64,000 nt of DNA. Origin: Enterococcus sp. HY326 (GTDB lineage Bacteria; Bacillota; Bacilli; Lactobacillales; Enterococcaceae). The position numbers were made by a program, and so were the translations under genes. The notes below the pieces were generated by a model that saw only the letters and a program-made list of their open reading frames with translations, made no database searches and had not been told where the DNA came from. The DNA is taken from positions 310,001-374,000 of the forward strand of contig NZ_JANLGQ010000002.1 in NCBI RefSeq assembly GCF_026157065.1. Reading direction: 5' to 3'. Shown here piece by piece: positions 18,750 to 26,835 of this stretch (its first letter is position 1; every line of letters starts with the position of its first letter).

Positions 18750-19415
18750 TTAAGGCAATTTTTTGATTTTAAACTGCTCAAAATATTCTGGATGATTGTG
18801 ACTTTTTACTCCGGCAAAAATGGTTAACGCCAAAGCTCCCAAAGTATTGGTAAACAAATCACCCATTGTATCCATCAAGGCTTCCCGCCCGATAAATGGT
18901 GTGCCACTGGAGGCATTATAGCGCTGCAGATTCATATTGAAAAATTGATCGCAGAGAAACTCCCAAAATTCCCAGAAAACACCACAGAGTCCAGCAAAGG
19001 CGAAGCCCATAATAATAAAGAGCCAGGGACTGGTTTTAGAAATATCCGCATCTTTTAAAAAGGTTGCGATTAAGCCATACCCCAACACTGTTAAAAGCAT
19101 AGGACTGACGGCATGGAGCACCTTATCCCAGAAGAAAATTAAAGAAATAACGTGTAAGCCAGTGCCGATAAAAACGGAAATGGTTAAGAAAAACCAGTAA
19201 AACAGGACGATAGCCGCTGGAATTTCGATTTTTAATAATTTACGGGCGATATTCGGCAGATAAATTAAGACAATACCCGCAAGTGATTCAATGACAAAGA
19301 TGATGCCTTGACTCGTAGAATACTTATTAGTAATCAATTCAAAGATATTATAAGCGACGACAAACAATCCAAAAACAGTTAACGCCAATTGTGCTTGTTT
19401 CATTTTTTTTGACAT
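18750..19415 (-). CDS. DUF2238/YjdF-type membrane protein
   Basis: This 221-residue integral membrane protein has about six hydrophobic helices. The conserved polar motifs WDKVLHAVSPML (about 110), GVFWEFWEFLCDQ (about 145) and DTMGDLFTNTLGAL (about 184) identify the DUF2238 family. The WDK..H and EFWE residues inside membrane helices suggest a buried metal or proton site, but no activity is known. It is the last gene of an operon with a nucleoside deoxyribosyltransferase and an Eis-like acetyltransferase, 12 bases after the former. Confidence 0.82.
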   Translation of the reverse strand: MSKKMKQAQLALTVFGLFVVAYNIFELITNKYSTSQGIIFVIESLAGIVLIYLPNIARKLLKIEIPAAIVLFYWFFLTISVFIGTGLHVISLIFFWDKVLHAVSPMLLTVLGYGLIATFLKDADISKTSPWLFIIMGFAFAGLCGVFWEFWEFLCDQFFNMNLQRYNASSGTPFIGREALMDTMGDLFTNTLGALALTIFAGVKSHNHPEYFEQFKIKKLP

Positions 19416-19427
19416 GGGACAACCTTT

Positions 19428-19901
19428 CTAGCAGTATTCTTGCAGAGCTTGTAAAAGCGCTGCTTCAGAATTAACCACTTGACCATTTAATTTTATTAAA
19501 CCAATTGTGTAGAGATTTGTATAGTGAAACTGATTTTCAGCGACAGTCTGCAGCGCTTGAATTTTTTGCTGATTGTCGCTACCTTGCTGACGGGTATCAG
19601 TATATAAGCCTAAAATTGGAATGTTTTTTCCATAGGCGACGCCGATTTCTGAAGCAACTCCGGCATCTATTGTGATACCATCTAATAGCGCAATCATCAA
19701 ATCACTTTCTAAAACTTTTTCAGTATCAGCTAAAGCAATCATTTTGCTGTCGGCATAAGCCGATTTATCATTAATCGCCGCATTTTCCTGCGGCAGATAA
19801 ATAGTGGCATCTGGTTGTTGCTGCCGAATCTTTTCAACAAGCTTTTGATTATAAAGTAAATCACTTTGAGCAAATAATGGGGCGGCGAAGTAAATCTTCA
19901 T
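19428..19901 (-). CDS. Nucleoside 2-deoxyribosyltransferase
   Basis: This 157-residue enzyme exchanges the base of 2'-deoxyribonucleosides for nucleotide salvage in the cytosol. It starts IYFAAPLFAQSD, typical of the family's nucleotide-binding strand. LDGITIDAGVASEIGVAYG near residue 72 carries the Asp and the catalytic Glu (in SEIG) expected for the nucleophile. Size and motifs match lactobacillal NdtP/NtdT enzymes. GGAGG precedes the ATG. Gene order places it between an acetyltransferase and a membrane protein with no obvious link. Confidence 0.9.
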   Translation of the reverse strand: MKIYFAAPLFAQSDLLYNQKLVEKIRQQQPDATIYLPQENAAINDKSAYADSKMIALADTEKVLESDLMIALLDGITIDAGVASEIGVAYGKNIPILGLYTDTRQQGSDNQQKIQALQTVAENQFHYTNLYTIGLIKLNGQVVNSEAALLQALQEYC

Positions 19902-19944
19902 TTATAAATCCTCCATCTAAAAGTAGTCACGGAACCCTGTATGC

Positions 19945-21165
19945 TTAAAAATAGTCACTGAAGTAAGCTTCCGTATCTGGTAAAATCCGTTCTAAGGTGT
20001 GCAGGGTTTCTTTATCTGTGCTAAGTCGTTCAATTCGTGAAAGATAACTGGCCCGGCGATAATTCATCATCAGACAAGTTAGAGTTTGGATGTCAAGGAC
20101 AACCGGCTTTCCAATCGCTTCGTCGGTCACAGTCACCTGATCATTTTCATCCCAAATCAGACCAAAAATGCCCGTATTCCAATCCGCCACAGGATCGGTC
20201 ACAACAAAATGAAACGGTTTGCCGGTACTTTCAAAGGGATACACCTGTAAAAATTCCTTCACATCGACAATGCGGGCCATGAAATACGGTTCAATCGTCT
20301 CTTTAATTTGACTGTCATCTAATAAAAAAGCTAGCGGTTCATTTTTATAAATATCCCCCAAGACCCAGTCGACCATCGAAAAATGGGCGCTGATAAAATT
20401 CCAGAGGCCGTTGCGGGCTTCTAAGTTCAAATAAAACATTTCTTTAATATGAAAAACATCTTCGGCAATCCAATAAAATAAAACACCTAGAGGTTCTTGA
20501 TTGGCGCCGTAGTAAACGGCGGCCGTCCGTTCCTCTTCATTTTCAAAACGCCAGTATTCTTCCCAGTGAAACTCACTGCGAATCAAGGCGCCATGATTTT
20601 GTCTGGCAAAGCGGGCATAGACAGTAAAAACATCCGGGTCATAAACCTCTTTGCGCTCCACCATACCGGGAACCTCAACAGCTTTTGGCAGCTGAACATC
20701 TTTAATTTTAAAACTTAATTTGTCCGACATAATTTCCCAGCCCTTGCGGCGATAATAAGGAATGCTGTAGGGATATAAATAGGAAATCCATTGTTTTTCT
20801 TTGCGCATGTTTCCTAGTGCAACGCGGATTAAATCCTGCATCAAGCCATGATTGGCATATTCAGGGTATGTGCCGACACCTGTTACACCACCCATTTGAT
20901 ATAAGGTTCCGTGAATATTTACTTCACAGGGATAAATTGCAATTTGTGAAATTAATTTATCTTGATAAAACCAGCCAAACACCTCTGATAATTCTAAAAT
21001 CGGCTGTTTAGATTTGATTAGTTCCCGTTTATTGGAAAAACCACTCTCTTCTAAATCAGATTCTGTAAACTGAAAGACATAACTCAATAATTCATTGAAT
21101 TGAGCGACATGCTCTTCACTAACCGGCTTCAAAACTAAATTTTCGCGAAAATCTTGTTCCGCCAT
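19945..21165 (-). CDS. Eis-like GNAT N-acetyltransferase with SCP2-type C-terminal domain
   Basis: This 406-residue protein follows the Eis architecture: an N-terminal GNAT domain (about 10-150), a second GNAT-like domain (about 160-290) and a sterol-carrier-like C-terminal domain (about 295-400). The GVTGVGTYPEYANHGLMQDLIR segment near residue 92 is the acetyl-CoA site (strand, V/L-G-T-x-P..R/H-G). The free C-terminal carboxylate of the final Phe is catalytic in Eis relatives, and here the chain also ends in Phe (SDYF). Eis enzymes acetylate aminoglycosides or protein lysines; the physiological substrate in Firmicutes is unknown. GGAG precedes the ATG and it heads a three-gene operon. Confidence 0.88.
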   Translation of the reverse strand: MAEQDFRENLVLKPVSEEHVAQFNELLSYVFQFTESDLEESGFSNKRELIKSKQPILELSEVFGWFYQDKLISQIAIYPCEVNIHGTLYQMGGVTGVGTYPEYANHGLMQDLIRVALGNMRKEKQWISYLYPYSIPYYRRKGWEIMSDKLSFKIKDVQLPKAVEVPGMVERKEVYDPDVFTVYARFARQNHGALIRSEFHWEEYWRFENEEERTAAVYYGANQEPLGVLFYWIAEDVFHIKEMFYLNLEARNGLWNFISAHFSMVDWVLGDIYKNEPLAFLLDDSQIKETIEPYFMARIVDVKEFLQVYPFESTGKPFHFVVTDPVADWNTGIFGLIWDENDQVTVTDEAIGKPVVLDIQTLTCLMMNYRRASYLSRIERLSTDKETLHTLERILPDTEAYFSDYF

Positions 21166-21192
21166 ATTTTCAACTCCATTTCTAATGGACTA

Positions 21193-21221
21193 AGTATAGC
21201 AAAACTTTACTGCAATGTCTT
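21193..21221 (-). promoter_or_regulatory. Promoter of the Eis-like operon
   Basis: On the minus strand, -35 AAGACA (21221-21216), a 17-bp spacer and an extended -10 TGC TATACT (21201-21193) lie 28 bases upstream of the ATG at 21165. Confidence 0.65.
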
Positions 21222-21343
21222 TTTTGGCGATGGGGCATGTTTGATGTCGATTATTACATTTTTTTTACATTTCATGAATATTAAGTTTGTTTTAAGGAAT
21301 ATAATTTATACTTATACATAATAAAAAAGAATGGGGTAGTTGA

Positions 21344-22153
21344 GTGAATAAAAAATATTTATTGGGACTCGCAGCTGTTATGGGATTTATAGCTGTGGTC
21401 ATCATTGTAGCCAACCTAACCGCCACTGATCCCCTTGAAGAAGAGGTAATGGCCGATACCACCACAACCTCTACGACATCATCGACAGAGGAAATAATTG
21501 AGATTACTTCTGGGACAGCAGAATTAACCGAGACACAAGCAGCAGAAATTTTGACTAGCGCGACTATCGAAAATGTTCCTTTGCTAAATCAACTAGATTC
21601 GCCACGTCTGCGAAATGGTTGCGAGGTTACTTCGTTAGCGATGATTTTGAATTATTATAATATTGATGTAACGAAAAATGATTTGGCCGATGCACTACCG
21701 TCAGTTGCCTATCAAGATGATGAGGGTTATTATGGTGATCCTAACGAAGCCTTTGTTGGCGATATCACCGGCGATATCGGAGCAGGCTACTTTGTGTATC
21801 ACGAGCCAATTTTTAATTTGGCCCAAAATTATTTGACAGAAGATTTGACTGCTATTGATTTTACCGGCAGTGATTTCTCTAAAGTTCAGTACTTTTTGTC
21901 GACGGGCAGCCCAGTCTTGGCCATCACCACGACTAATTACGCCGCCACTAATGATATGGAAACATGGGAAACCGTCAATGGCCCCGTTGAAATTTCTATG
22001 AGTGAGCATTGTGTTGTTTTGATTGGTTATGATGAAGAATATGTTTATCTGAATGACCCTTATGGCAATGAAAATTATCAAACCAGCTTGACTGACTTTA
22101 TTGCCTCATGGGAACAATTTGGTTCGCAAGCAATCGCGATTACCGAAGCTTAA
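21344..22153 (+). CDS. Membrane-anchored or secreted C39-like peptidase
   Basis: The 269-residue protein starts at a GTG and has an N-terminal hydrophobic anchor (residues 5-26) followed by a Ser/Thr/Glu-rich linker (about 35-70). A papain-like domain of the C39-like (YvpB) family follows. Cys93 in NGCEVTS is the likely nucleophile, His222 in EHCVVLIGY the general base, and LNDPYGN the third catalytic region. It therefore probably acts outside the cell. The substrate is unknown; relatives are not part of bacteriocin exporters, and no exporter gene is adjacent. It is monocistronic with a strong terminator. Confidence 0.82.
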   Translation: MNKKYLLGLAAVMGFIAVVIIVANLTATDPLEEEVMADTTTTSTTSSTEEIIEITSGTAELTETQAAEILTSATIENVPLLNQLDSPRLRNGCEVTSLAMILNYYNIDVTKNDLADALPSVAYQDDEGYYGDPNEAFVGDITGDIGAGYFVYHEPIFNLAQNYLTEDLTAIDFTGSDFSKVQYFLSTGSPVLAITTTNYAATNDMETWETVNGPVEISMSEHCVVLIGYDEEYVYLNDPYGNENYQTSLTDFIASWEQFGSQAIAITEA

Positions 22154-22160
22154 TCTATCT

Positions 22161-22193
22161 ACTGACACTAATTTGACTAGTGTCAGTTTTTTT
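22161..22193 (+). terminator. Terminator after the C39-like peptidase gene
   Basis: ACTGACACTA and TAGTGTCAGT form a perfect 10-bp stem around ATTTGAC, followed by seven T. Confidence 0.93.
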
Positions 22194-22302
22194 ATGGGGA
22201 TTTTCTAGCGATTATTCCCCAAGAAATGTTAAAAACTCTTTTCAAGGAGGACTTCCGTTGTTATAATCTTAAGTGCTGATTGTTAGGAAAGTAGGAAAAC
22301 AC

Positions 22303-24141
22303 ATGAATATAAAAGAAATGAAAGAACGGCAGAAAAAAATCCGCAATTTTTCGATTATCGCCCATATCGATCACGGCAAATCAACGTTAGCGGATCGAAT
22401 CTTAGAAAAAACCCACACCGTCTCTTCTCGGGAAATGCAAGACCAGCTATTGGATTCCATGGATTTGGAAAGAGAGCGGGGCATCACGATTAAATTAAAT
22501 GCTGTCGAATTAAATTACACTGCAGAAGATGGCGAAACCTATATTTTTCATCTAATCGACACTCCCGGACATGTCGATTTTACTTATGAAGTTTCCCGTA
22601 GCTTAGCAGCCTGTGAAGGCGCCGTCTTAGTAGTTGACGCAGCTCAGGGGATTGAAGCTCAAACGCTCGCCAATGTGTATCTTGCCTTGGATAATGATTT
22701 AGAAATTTTACCAGTCATCAATAAAATTGATTTGCCGGCAGCCGATCCAGAACGGGTACGCAAAGAAATTGAAGATGTAATTGGCATCGATGCCAGTGAA
22801 GCCGTTTTAGCCAGCGCTAAAGCCGGCATCGGTATTGAAGAAATTTTAGAACAAGTTGTCCAATTCGTGCCAGAACCTGCAGGAGATTTGGAAGCACCTT
22901 TAAAGGCATTAATATTTGATTCGGTCTATGATGCGTATCGCGGCGTTGTTTTAAACGTCCGCATTACCGATGGCGTGGTCAAACCCGGCGATAAAATTCA
23001 ATTAATGAGTAATGGCAAAACTTTTGAAGTGACTGAAGTTGGCGTGTTTTCGCCAAAAGCTGTTAATCGAGATTTTCTCATGGTGGGTGATGTAGGCTAC
23101 ATCACCGCTAGCATTAAAACCGTTCAGGATACTCGGGTAGGTGATACAGTTACTTTGGCCAACAACCCGGCGAAAGAAGCTTTGCCCGGCTATCGTAAAA
23201 TGAATCCGATGGTTTATTGTGGTCTTTATCCAATTGACACGTCCCGTTACAATGATTTACGGGAAGCCCTTGAAAAATTACAATTAAACGATGCAGCTTT
23301 ACAATTTGAACCAGAAACCTCTCAAGCGCTAGGTTTTGGTTTCCGCTGTGGATTTTTAGGCTTGCTCCACATGGATGTTGTGCAGGAAAGATTAGAGCGG
23401 GAATTTAATTTAGAATTAATCACCACCGCACCCTCTGTAATTTACCATGTGAAAAAAACGGATGGCTCTACAGTTGTTGTTGATAATCCCGCAGAGTTTC
23501 CAGAACCTGTGACTATTGACAGCGTGGAAGAACCTTATGTCAAAGCTCAAATCATGGTGCCAAATGATTATGTCGGAGCGGTGATGGAATTGTCCCAAAG
23601 AAAACGGGGGGAATTTGTGACGATGGACTACTTAGACGATTATCGCGTAAATGTCGTCTACGAAATTCCACTCTCAGAAATTGTCTTTGATTTCTTTGAT
23701 AAATTGAAATCCAGCACGAAAGGCTATGCCTCATTAGATTACGAAATGGCTGGCTATCGGCCTAGCAAGCTAGTCAAGATGGATATTTTATTAAATACAG
23801 AAAAAGTTGATGCATTAAGCTTTATCGTCCATCGAGAATTTGCCTATGAACGAGGCAAAGCGATTGTCGAAAAATTAAAGAAACTGATTCCGCGTCAGCA
23901 ATTTGAGGTACCAATTCAAGCGGCCATCGGCCAAAAAATTGTCGCACGGTCTGATATCAAAGCCCTACGAAAAAATGTTTTGGCTAAATGTTACGGCGGA
24001 GACATCTCCCGTAAACGCAAACTTTTAGAGAAACAAAAAGAAGGTAAAAAACGGATGAAACAGATTGGCTCTGTCGAAGTCCCTCAGGAAGCCTTCATGG
24101 CTGTGCTGAAAATGGATGAAGACGATAATCCGAAGAAATAA
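22303..24141 (+). CDS. lepA: Translation elongation factor 4 (LepA)
   Basis: This 612-residue ribosome-bound GTPase has the G1 motif AHIDHGKST at 20-28, switch I RERGITIK near 62, G3 DTPGHVDF near 88 and G4 NKID near 142. The LepA-specific C-terminal domain is basic and ends ...[17 protein letters not shown]. LepA back-translocates stalled ribosomes or helps initiation and biogenesis under stress. ATG 22303 is used because AGGA lies six bases upstream; an in-frame ORF opens ten codons earlier without a ribosome site. It is a single gene between two terminators. Confidence 0.97.
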   Translation: MNIKEMKERQKKIRNFSIIAHIDHGKSTLADRILEKTHTVSSREMQDQLLDSMDLERERGITIKLNAVELNYTAEDGETYIFHLIDTPGHVDFTYEVSRSLAACEGAVLVVDAAQGIEAQTLANVYLALDNDLEILPVINKIDLPAADPERVRKEIEDVIGIDASEAVLASAKAGIGIEEILEQVVQFVPEPAGDLEAPLKALIFDSVYDAYRGVVLNVRITDGVVKPGDKIQLMSNGKTFEVTEVGVFSPKAVNRDFLMVGDVGYITASIKTVQDTRVGDTVTLANNPAKEALPGYRKMNPMVYCGLYPIDTSRYNDLREALEKLQLNDAALQFEPETSQALGFGFRCGFLGLLHMDVVQERLEREFNLELITTAPSVIYHVKKTDGSTVVVDNPAEFPEPVTIDSVEEPYVKAQIMVPNDYVGAVMELSQRKRGEFVTMDYLDDYRVNVVYEIPLSEIVFDFFDKLKSSTKGYASLDYEMAGYRPSKLVKMDILLNTEKVDALSFIVHREFAYERGKAIVEKLKKLIPRQQFEVPIQAAIGQKIVARSDIKALRKNVLAKCYGGDISRKRKLLEKQKEGKKRMKQIGSVEVPQEAFMAVLKMDEDDNPKK

Positions 24142-24198
24142 GGATTTGCAAAGTCTTTACTCATTAAATCGATTGTGAAATCATATAATATTTGCCTA

Positions 24199-24234
24199 AA
24201 CTCCGCCCAAGTTTTCGCTTGGGCGGAGTTTTTG
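24199..24234 (+). terminator. Terminator after lepA
   Basis: AACTCCGCCCAAG and CTTGGGCGGAGTT make a GC-rich perfect stem around a TTTTCG loop, followed by T5. Confidence 0.95.
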
Positions 24235-24503
24235 AATTACTTATGCATATTTTTTTGAATCTTTAGGTGAGTGTATCGAAAATTTCTGTTCTTATCTTTT
24301 TCATTTCAGAAAATATTTGCCAAAGGTGGATGAAATAGAGGGAGTTAAATCTAAAATACCCCCTGAAAGTTTTAAGCTTTACACTGCCTTCTAGCAACTT
24401 GGTTACATTGTCTAAGTGCCAGAAATCCCTCTGACTTTTCTAAGCTTAGCCGCTTAATTTTCTTTATCATTTTAGTAAATCCATTGTTTAAACAAACCCA
24501 ATA
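24235..24503. other. Intergenic stretch without a convincing gene
   Basis: No gene is supported between the lepA terminator and the regulator terminator. The minus strand holds a short frame starting MIKKIKRLSLEKSEG (32 codons, about 24370-24465) without a ribosome site. AGAGGGA (about 24338) and TCCCTCT (about 24427) are complementary. It could be a decayed gene or mobile-element remnant, but nothing identifies it. Confidence 0.4.
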
Positions 24504-24543
24504 AAAAATCCAAAGCAGAATTTTTCATCTTCCGCTTTGGATT
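24504..24543 (-). terminator. Terminator of the YheO-like regulator gene (minus strand)
   Basis: AATCCAAAGC (24507-24516) and GCTTTGGATT (24534-24543) pair; on the minus strand the stem is followed by TTTTTTA. It lies 33 bases after the regulator stop codon. Confidence 0.85.
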
Positions 24544-24575
24544 CACTTCAATCGAACTTATCAAACTTATTACTA

Positions 24576-25214
24576 TTAAGTAGCATCAATATAACTATAC
24601 AAAGTATATTTTGAAATATTGAAAAATTTCGAGATTTTGTCACCTGATTTGGTAATCAAGAAGGCGCCTTTGTTGTTTAAAAATTGGATACTTTTAATTT
24701 TTTCATCTTTCGTCATCAAAGCAACTGGCTTGCCAACAATCTTGATGGATTCTTCGATTAAGTCATCTAAGAGTTCGTTGACATTTTGTGGAATGTAATC
24801 TGGTTCCTTGGCTTCTTCTGATTCTTCAGTGGCAATTAAAGATTTTATGGCAGATTCGGCGACAATCAGATTTGTGATATCTTGATTGATGGCGAAAATA
24901 GCATCCAGTTGACCGTCTTCATTTTTCAGATACACTGTACTGGATTTTAAAATCCGCCCATCATGAGTACGAGTCAAGTAGTTAATATGATCTTTTAATG
25001 TTCGTGGATCTTTTTTGACAGCCTCTAAAACTACTTGAGAGGGGCCGTCACCTAATTGCCGTGAGGAAACATGCCCATTTTCAATTGAGACGATTGAATT
25101 GTCAATGCTATTTTCTTGAATTTTATGAATGACAACTTCACAATCTTCACCGAATTGTCCGGCTAAGGCTTTGGCAATTTGGGTTAAAAAAGTTAATTGC
25201 TCATCTGAAAGCAT
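24576..25214 (-). CDS. YheO-like PAS/HTH transcriptional regulator, probable controller of the purine/SDMH cluster
   Basis: This 212-residue cytosolic regulator has an N-terminal YheO/PAS-like sensor domain (about 5-120) with GEDCEVVIHKIQENSIDNSI, LGDGPSQVVLEA and a DAIFAINQDIT core. A C-terminal HTH_22-type DNA-binding domain (about 150-210) carries NNKGAFLITKSGDKISKFF, then SKYTLYSYI as recognition helix. Relatives such as DauR respond to small metabolites of amino acid catabolism. It is divergent from ssnA, the first gene of the purine cluster, and the intergenic region carries palindromes, so local control is the simplest reading. ATG 25214 is preceded by GAAAGGA; the 10-residue longer form lacks this site. 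Confidence 0.85.
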   Translation of the reverse strand: MLSDEQLTFLTQIAKALAGQFGEDCEVVIHKIQENSIDNSIVSIENGHVSSRQLGDGPSQVVLEAVKKDPRTLKDHINYLTRTHDGRILKSSTVYLKNEDGQLDAIFAINQDITNLIVAESAIKSLIATEESEEAKEPDYIPQNVNELLDDLIEESIKIVGKPVALMTKDEKIKSIQFLNNKGAFLITKSGDKISKFFNISKYTLYSYIDAT

Positions 25215-25258
25215 GCTGATCTTCCTTTCTAAAAACGTTCTCAAAGCTTGTTACATTC

Positions 25259-25287
25259 ATGATATCATGGGATTCTGTGAATAACAA
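25259..25287 (-). promoter_or_regulatory. Promoter of the YheO-like regulator gene, with palindrome over the -10
   Basis: On the minus strand, TTGTTA (25287-25282), a 17-bp spacer and the extended -10 TGA TATCAT (25267-25259) form a promoter. CATGATATCATG (25258-25269) is a perfect 12-bp palindrome covering the -10 box and could be an autoregulatory site. Confidence 0.5.
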
Positions 25288-25305
25288 GATGTTCAAATAA
25301 AAAAA

Positions 25306-25323
25306 CTAAAAAATATTTTTTAG
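25306..25323. promoter_or_regulatory. Perfect 18-bp palindrome upstream of ssnA, shared with xdh
   Basis: CTAAAAAATATTTTTTAG is fully self-complementary. A copy with one changed base (CTGAAAAATATTTTTTAG) lies at 44254-44271 just upstream of the xdh promoter. Two near-identical palindromes at the two key promoters of the cluster look like operators for one regulator. Confidence 0.7.
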
Positions 25324-25358
25324 GTAGCATTGTTTTTTTTTAGGTAGAGTGATATAAT
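25316..25358 (+). promoter_or_regulatory. ssnA operon promoter with 20-bp-phased direct repeats
   Basis: -35 TTGTTT (25330-25335), 17-bp spacer and -10 TATAAT (25353-25358). The 12-mer TTTTTTAGGTAG occurs at 25316-25327 and again at 25336-25347, exactly 20 bp apart, that is two helical turns. The first copy overlaps the 18-bp palindrome and the second fills the promoter spacer. Confidence 0.65.
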
Positions 25359-25388
25359 CAAAAAGAAGAGTGATTGAAAAGAAAAAAA

Positions 25389-25413
25389 GAAATGAATTTG
25401 ACTGTTTCATTTC
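25389..25413 (+). promoter_or_regulatory. Hairpin in the ssnA leader
   Basis: GAAATGAA (25389-25396) and TTCATTTC (25406-25413) form a perfect 8-bp stem with a 9-base loop, about 30 bases downstream of the -10 box. There is no T-run, so it is not an evident terminator. Confidence 0.35.
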
Positions 25414-25438
25414 AACTAAATTTTTTTATCCAAATGAA

Positions 25439-25452
25439 TGAAAGCGATTGCT
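25439..25452 (+). promoter_or_regulatory. Possible cre site (CcpA) upstream of ssnA
   Basis: TGAAAGCGATTGCT matches the cre consensus TGWNANCGNTNWCA except at two positions near its 3' end. It lies downstream of the promoter, where CcpA would act as a roadblock. Confidence 0.4.
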
Positions 25453-25479
25453 AATTATATTAAAGGGAGGAATAATTGA

Positions 25480-26814
25480 ATGCTATTAATCGGAAATGGA
25501 CGCTTAGTGACAAGGAGTCAAGGAACAGGTTTTTATGAAAATGGTTGTGTGGCAATTGATGGGAAAAGAATTAAAAAAATTGGCGAGACCAATCAATTGA
25601 AAAAAGAATTTCCCGAGGCAGAATTTATTGACGCAAAAGGTGGCATTATTATGCCAGGATTTGTTAATATGCATAATCACATTTATAGTTCTTTTGCTCG
25701 TGGCATGAGTATCAATGGCTACGCTCCACATAATTTTATGGATATTTTAGAAGGCTTGTGGTGGCGTTTGGATCGAAGCATGAATCTAGCAGATTGCTAT
25801 CACAGTGGGAAAGTTGCTTATCTAGACGGTCTGAAAAATGGTGTGACGACAGTTTTTGATCATCATGCCAGCTACGGAGGTATCGCCGGCAGCTTGCATG
25901 AATTATCAAGAGCTGCAGATGAATATGGTATCCGGACTTGCCTCTGCTATGAAGTTTCTGATCGTGATGGTTTTGAGAAAATGAAAGCTGCCGTCAAAGA
26001 AAACCTTGATTTTATCAAGGTGAGTCAACAACGGACTGATGATTTACAAAAAGCGATGTTTGGTATGCATGCTGCATTTACATTGTCAGATAAAACTTTA
26101 GACTACTGTGTAAGTAATACCCCAGATGATGTCGGCTACCACATTCACGTGGCAGAAGATATTGCAGATGTAAAAGATTCACTGCAAAAATATGGCAAAC
26201 CAATTGTCAATCGTCTGTATGATTTTGGGATTCTTGGTGAAAAAACGATGCTAGGCCATTGCATTCACATTGGTCCTCACGAAATGGAATTGATTCGTGA
26301 CACTAACACGATGGTTGTGACCAATCCTGAATCGAATATGGGGAACGCTGTCGGTTGTCCGCCAGCTTTAAGAATGTTTGATGAGTATCAAATTTTGATG
26401 GGACTTGGCACCGACGGTTTTACCAATGACGTTACAGAATCTTTCAAATTTGCGAATCTAATTCATAAGCATCATTTGGCTGATCCAACAGCCGGTGGTA
26501 ATCAAATTCCAGCAATGCTTTTTGAAAATAATCCACAGATGGCGAATCGTCATTTTGAAACCAAATTGGGGGTTTTAGAACCAGAAGCCGCAGCCGATGT
26601 AATTGTTGTTGAGTATCAAGGGCCAACACCGATGACAGCAGCAAATCCTAATGGACATATTTTATTTGGTGTCAATGGTGCAATGGTCAGAGACACAATT
26701 ATCGATGGCGTTATCAAGATGCGCAATCGTGAAGTGGTTGGCATTGATGAAGAAAAAGTTTGGCACGAAGCTCAAGTTCAGGCCAATGATTTGTGGCGTC
26801 GGATTAATAACTAA
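25480..26814 (+). CDS. ssnA: SsnA family amidohydrolase of the purine-degradation cluster
   Basis: This 444-residue cytosolic amidohydrolase belongs to the chlorohydrolase/guanine deaminase superfamily. It has the metal motif HNH at residues 65-67 in GFVNMHNHIYSS, a second metal His in HIHVAED near 224 and GHCIH near 262. GLGTDGF near 314 carries the catalytic Asp. SsnA is a marker of selenium-dependent hydroxylase loci, and gut-bacterial work links it to anaerobic urate/purine breakdown; its exact ring-opening or deaminating reaction is not settled. The start ATG follows GGGAGG. It is the first gene of the operon, with ygfK 21 bases downstream and a divergent YheO-type regulator upstream. 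Confidence 0.92.
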   Translation: MLLIGNGRLVTRSQGTGFYENGCVAIDGKRIKKIGETNQLKKEFPEAEFIDAKGGIIMPGFVNMHNHIYSSFARGMSINGYAPHNFMDILEGLWWRLDRSMNLADCYHSGKVAYLDGLKNGVTTVFDHHASYGGIAGSLHELSRAADEYGIRTCLCYEVSDRDGFEKMKAAVKENLDFIKVSQQRTDDLQKAMFGMHAAFTLSDKTLDYCVSNTPDDVGYHIHVAEDIADVKDSLQKYGKPIVNRLYDFGILGEKTMLGHCIHIGPHEMELIRDTNTMVVTNPESNMGNAVGCPPALRMFDEYQILMGLGTDGFTNDVTESFKFANLIHKHHLADPTAGGNQIPAMLFENNPQMANRHFETKLGVLEPEAAADVIVVEYQGPTPMTAANPNGHILFGVNGAMVRDTIIDGVIKMRNREVVGIDEEKVWHEAQVQANDLWRRINN

Positions 26815-26835
26815 ACAGCTGAAGGAGTGAAAAAG

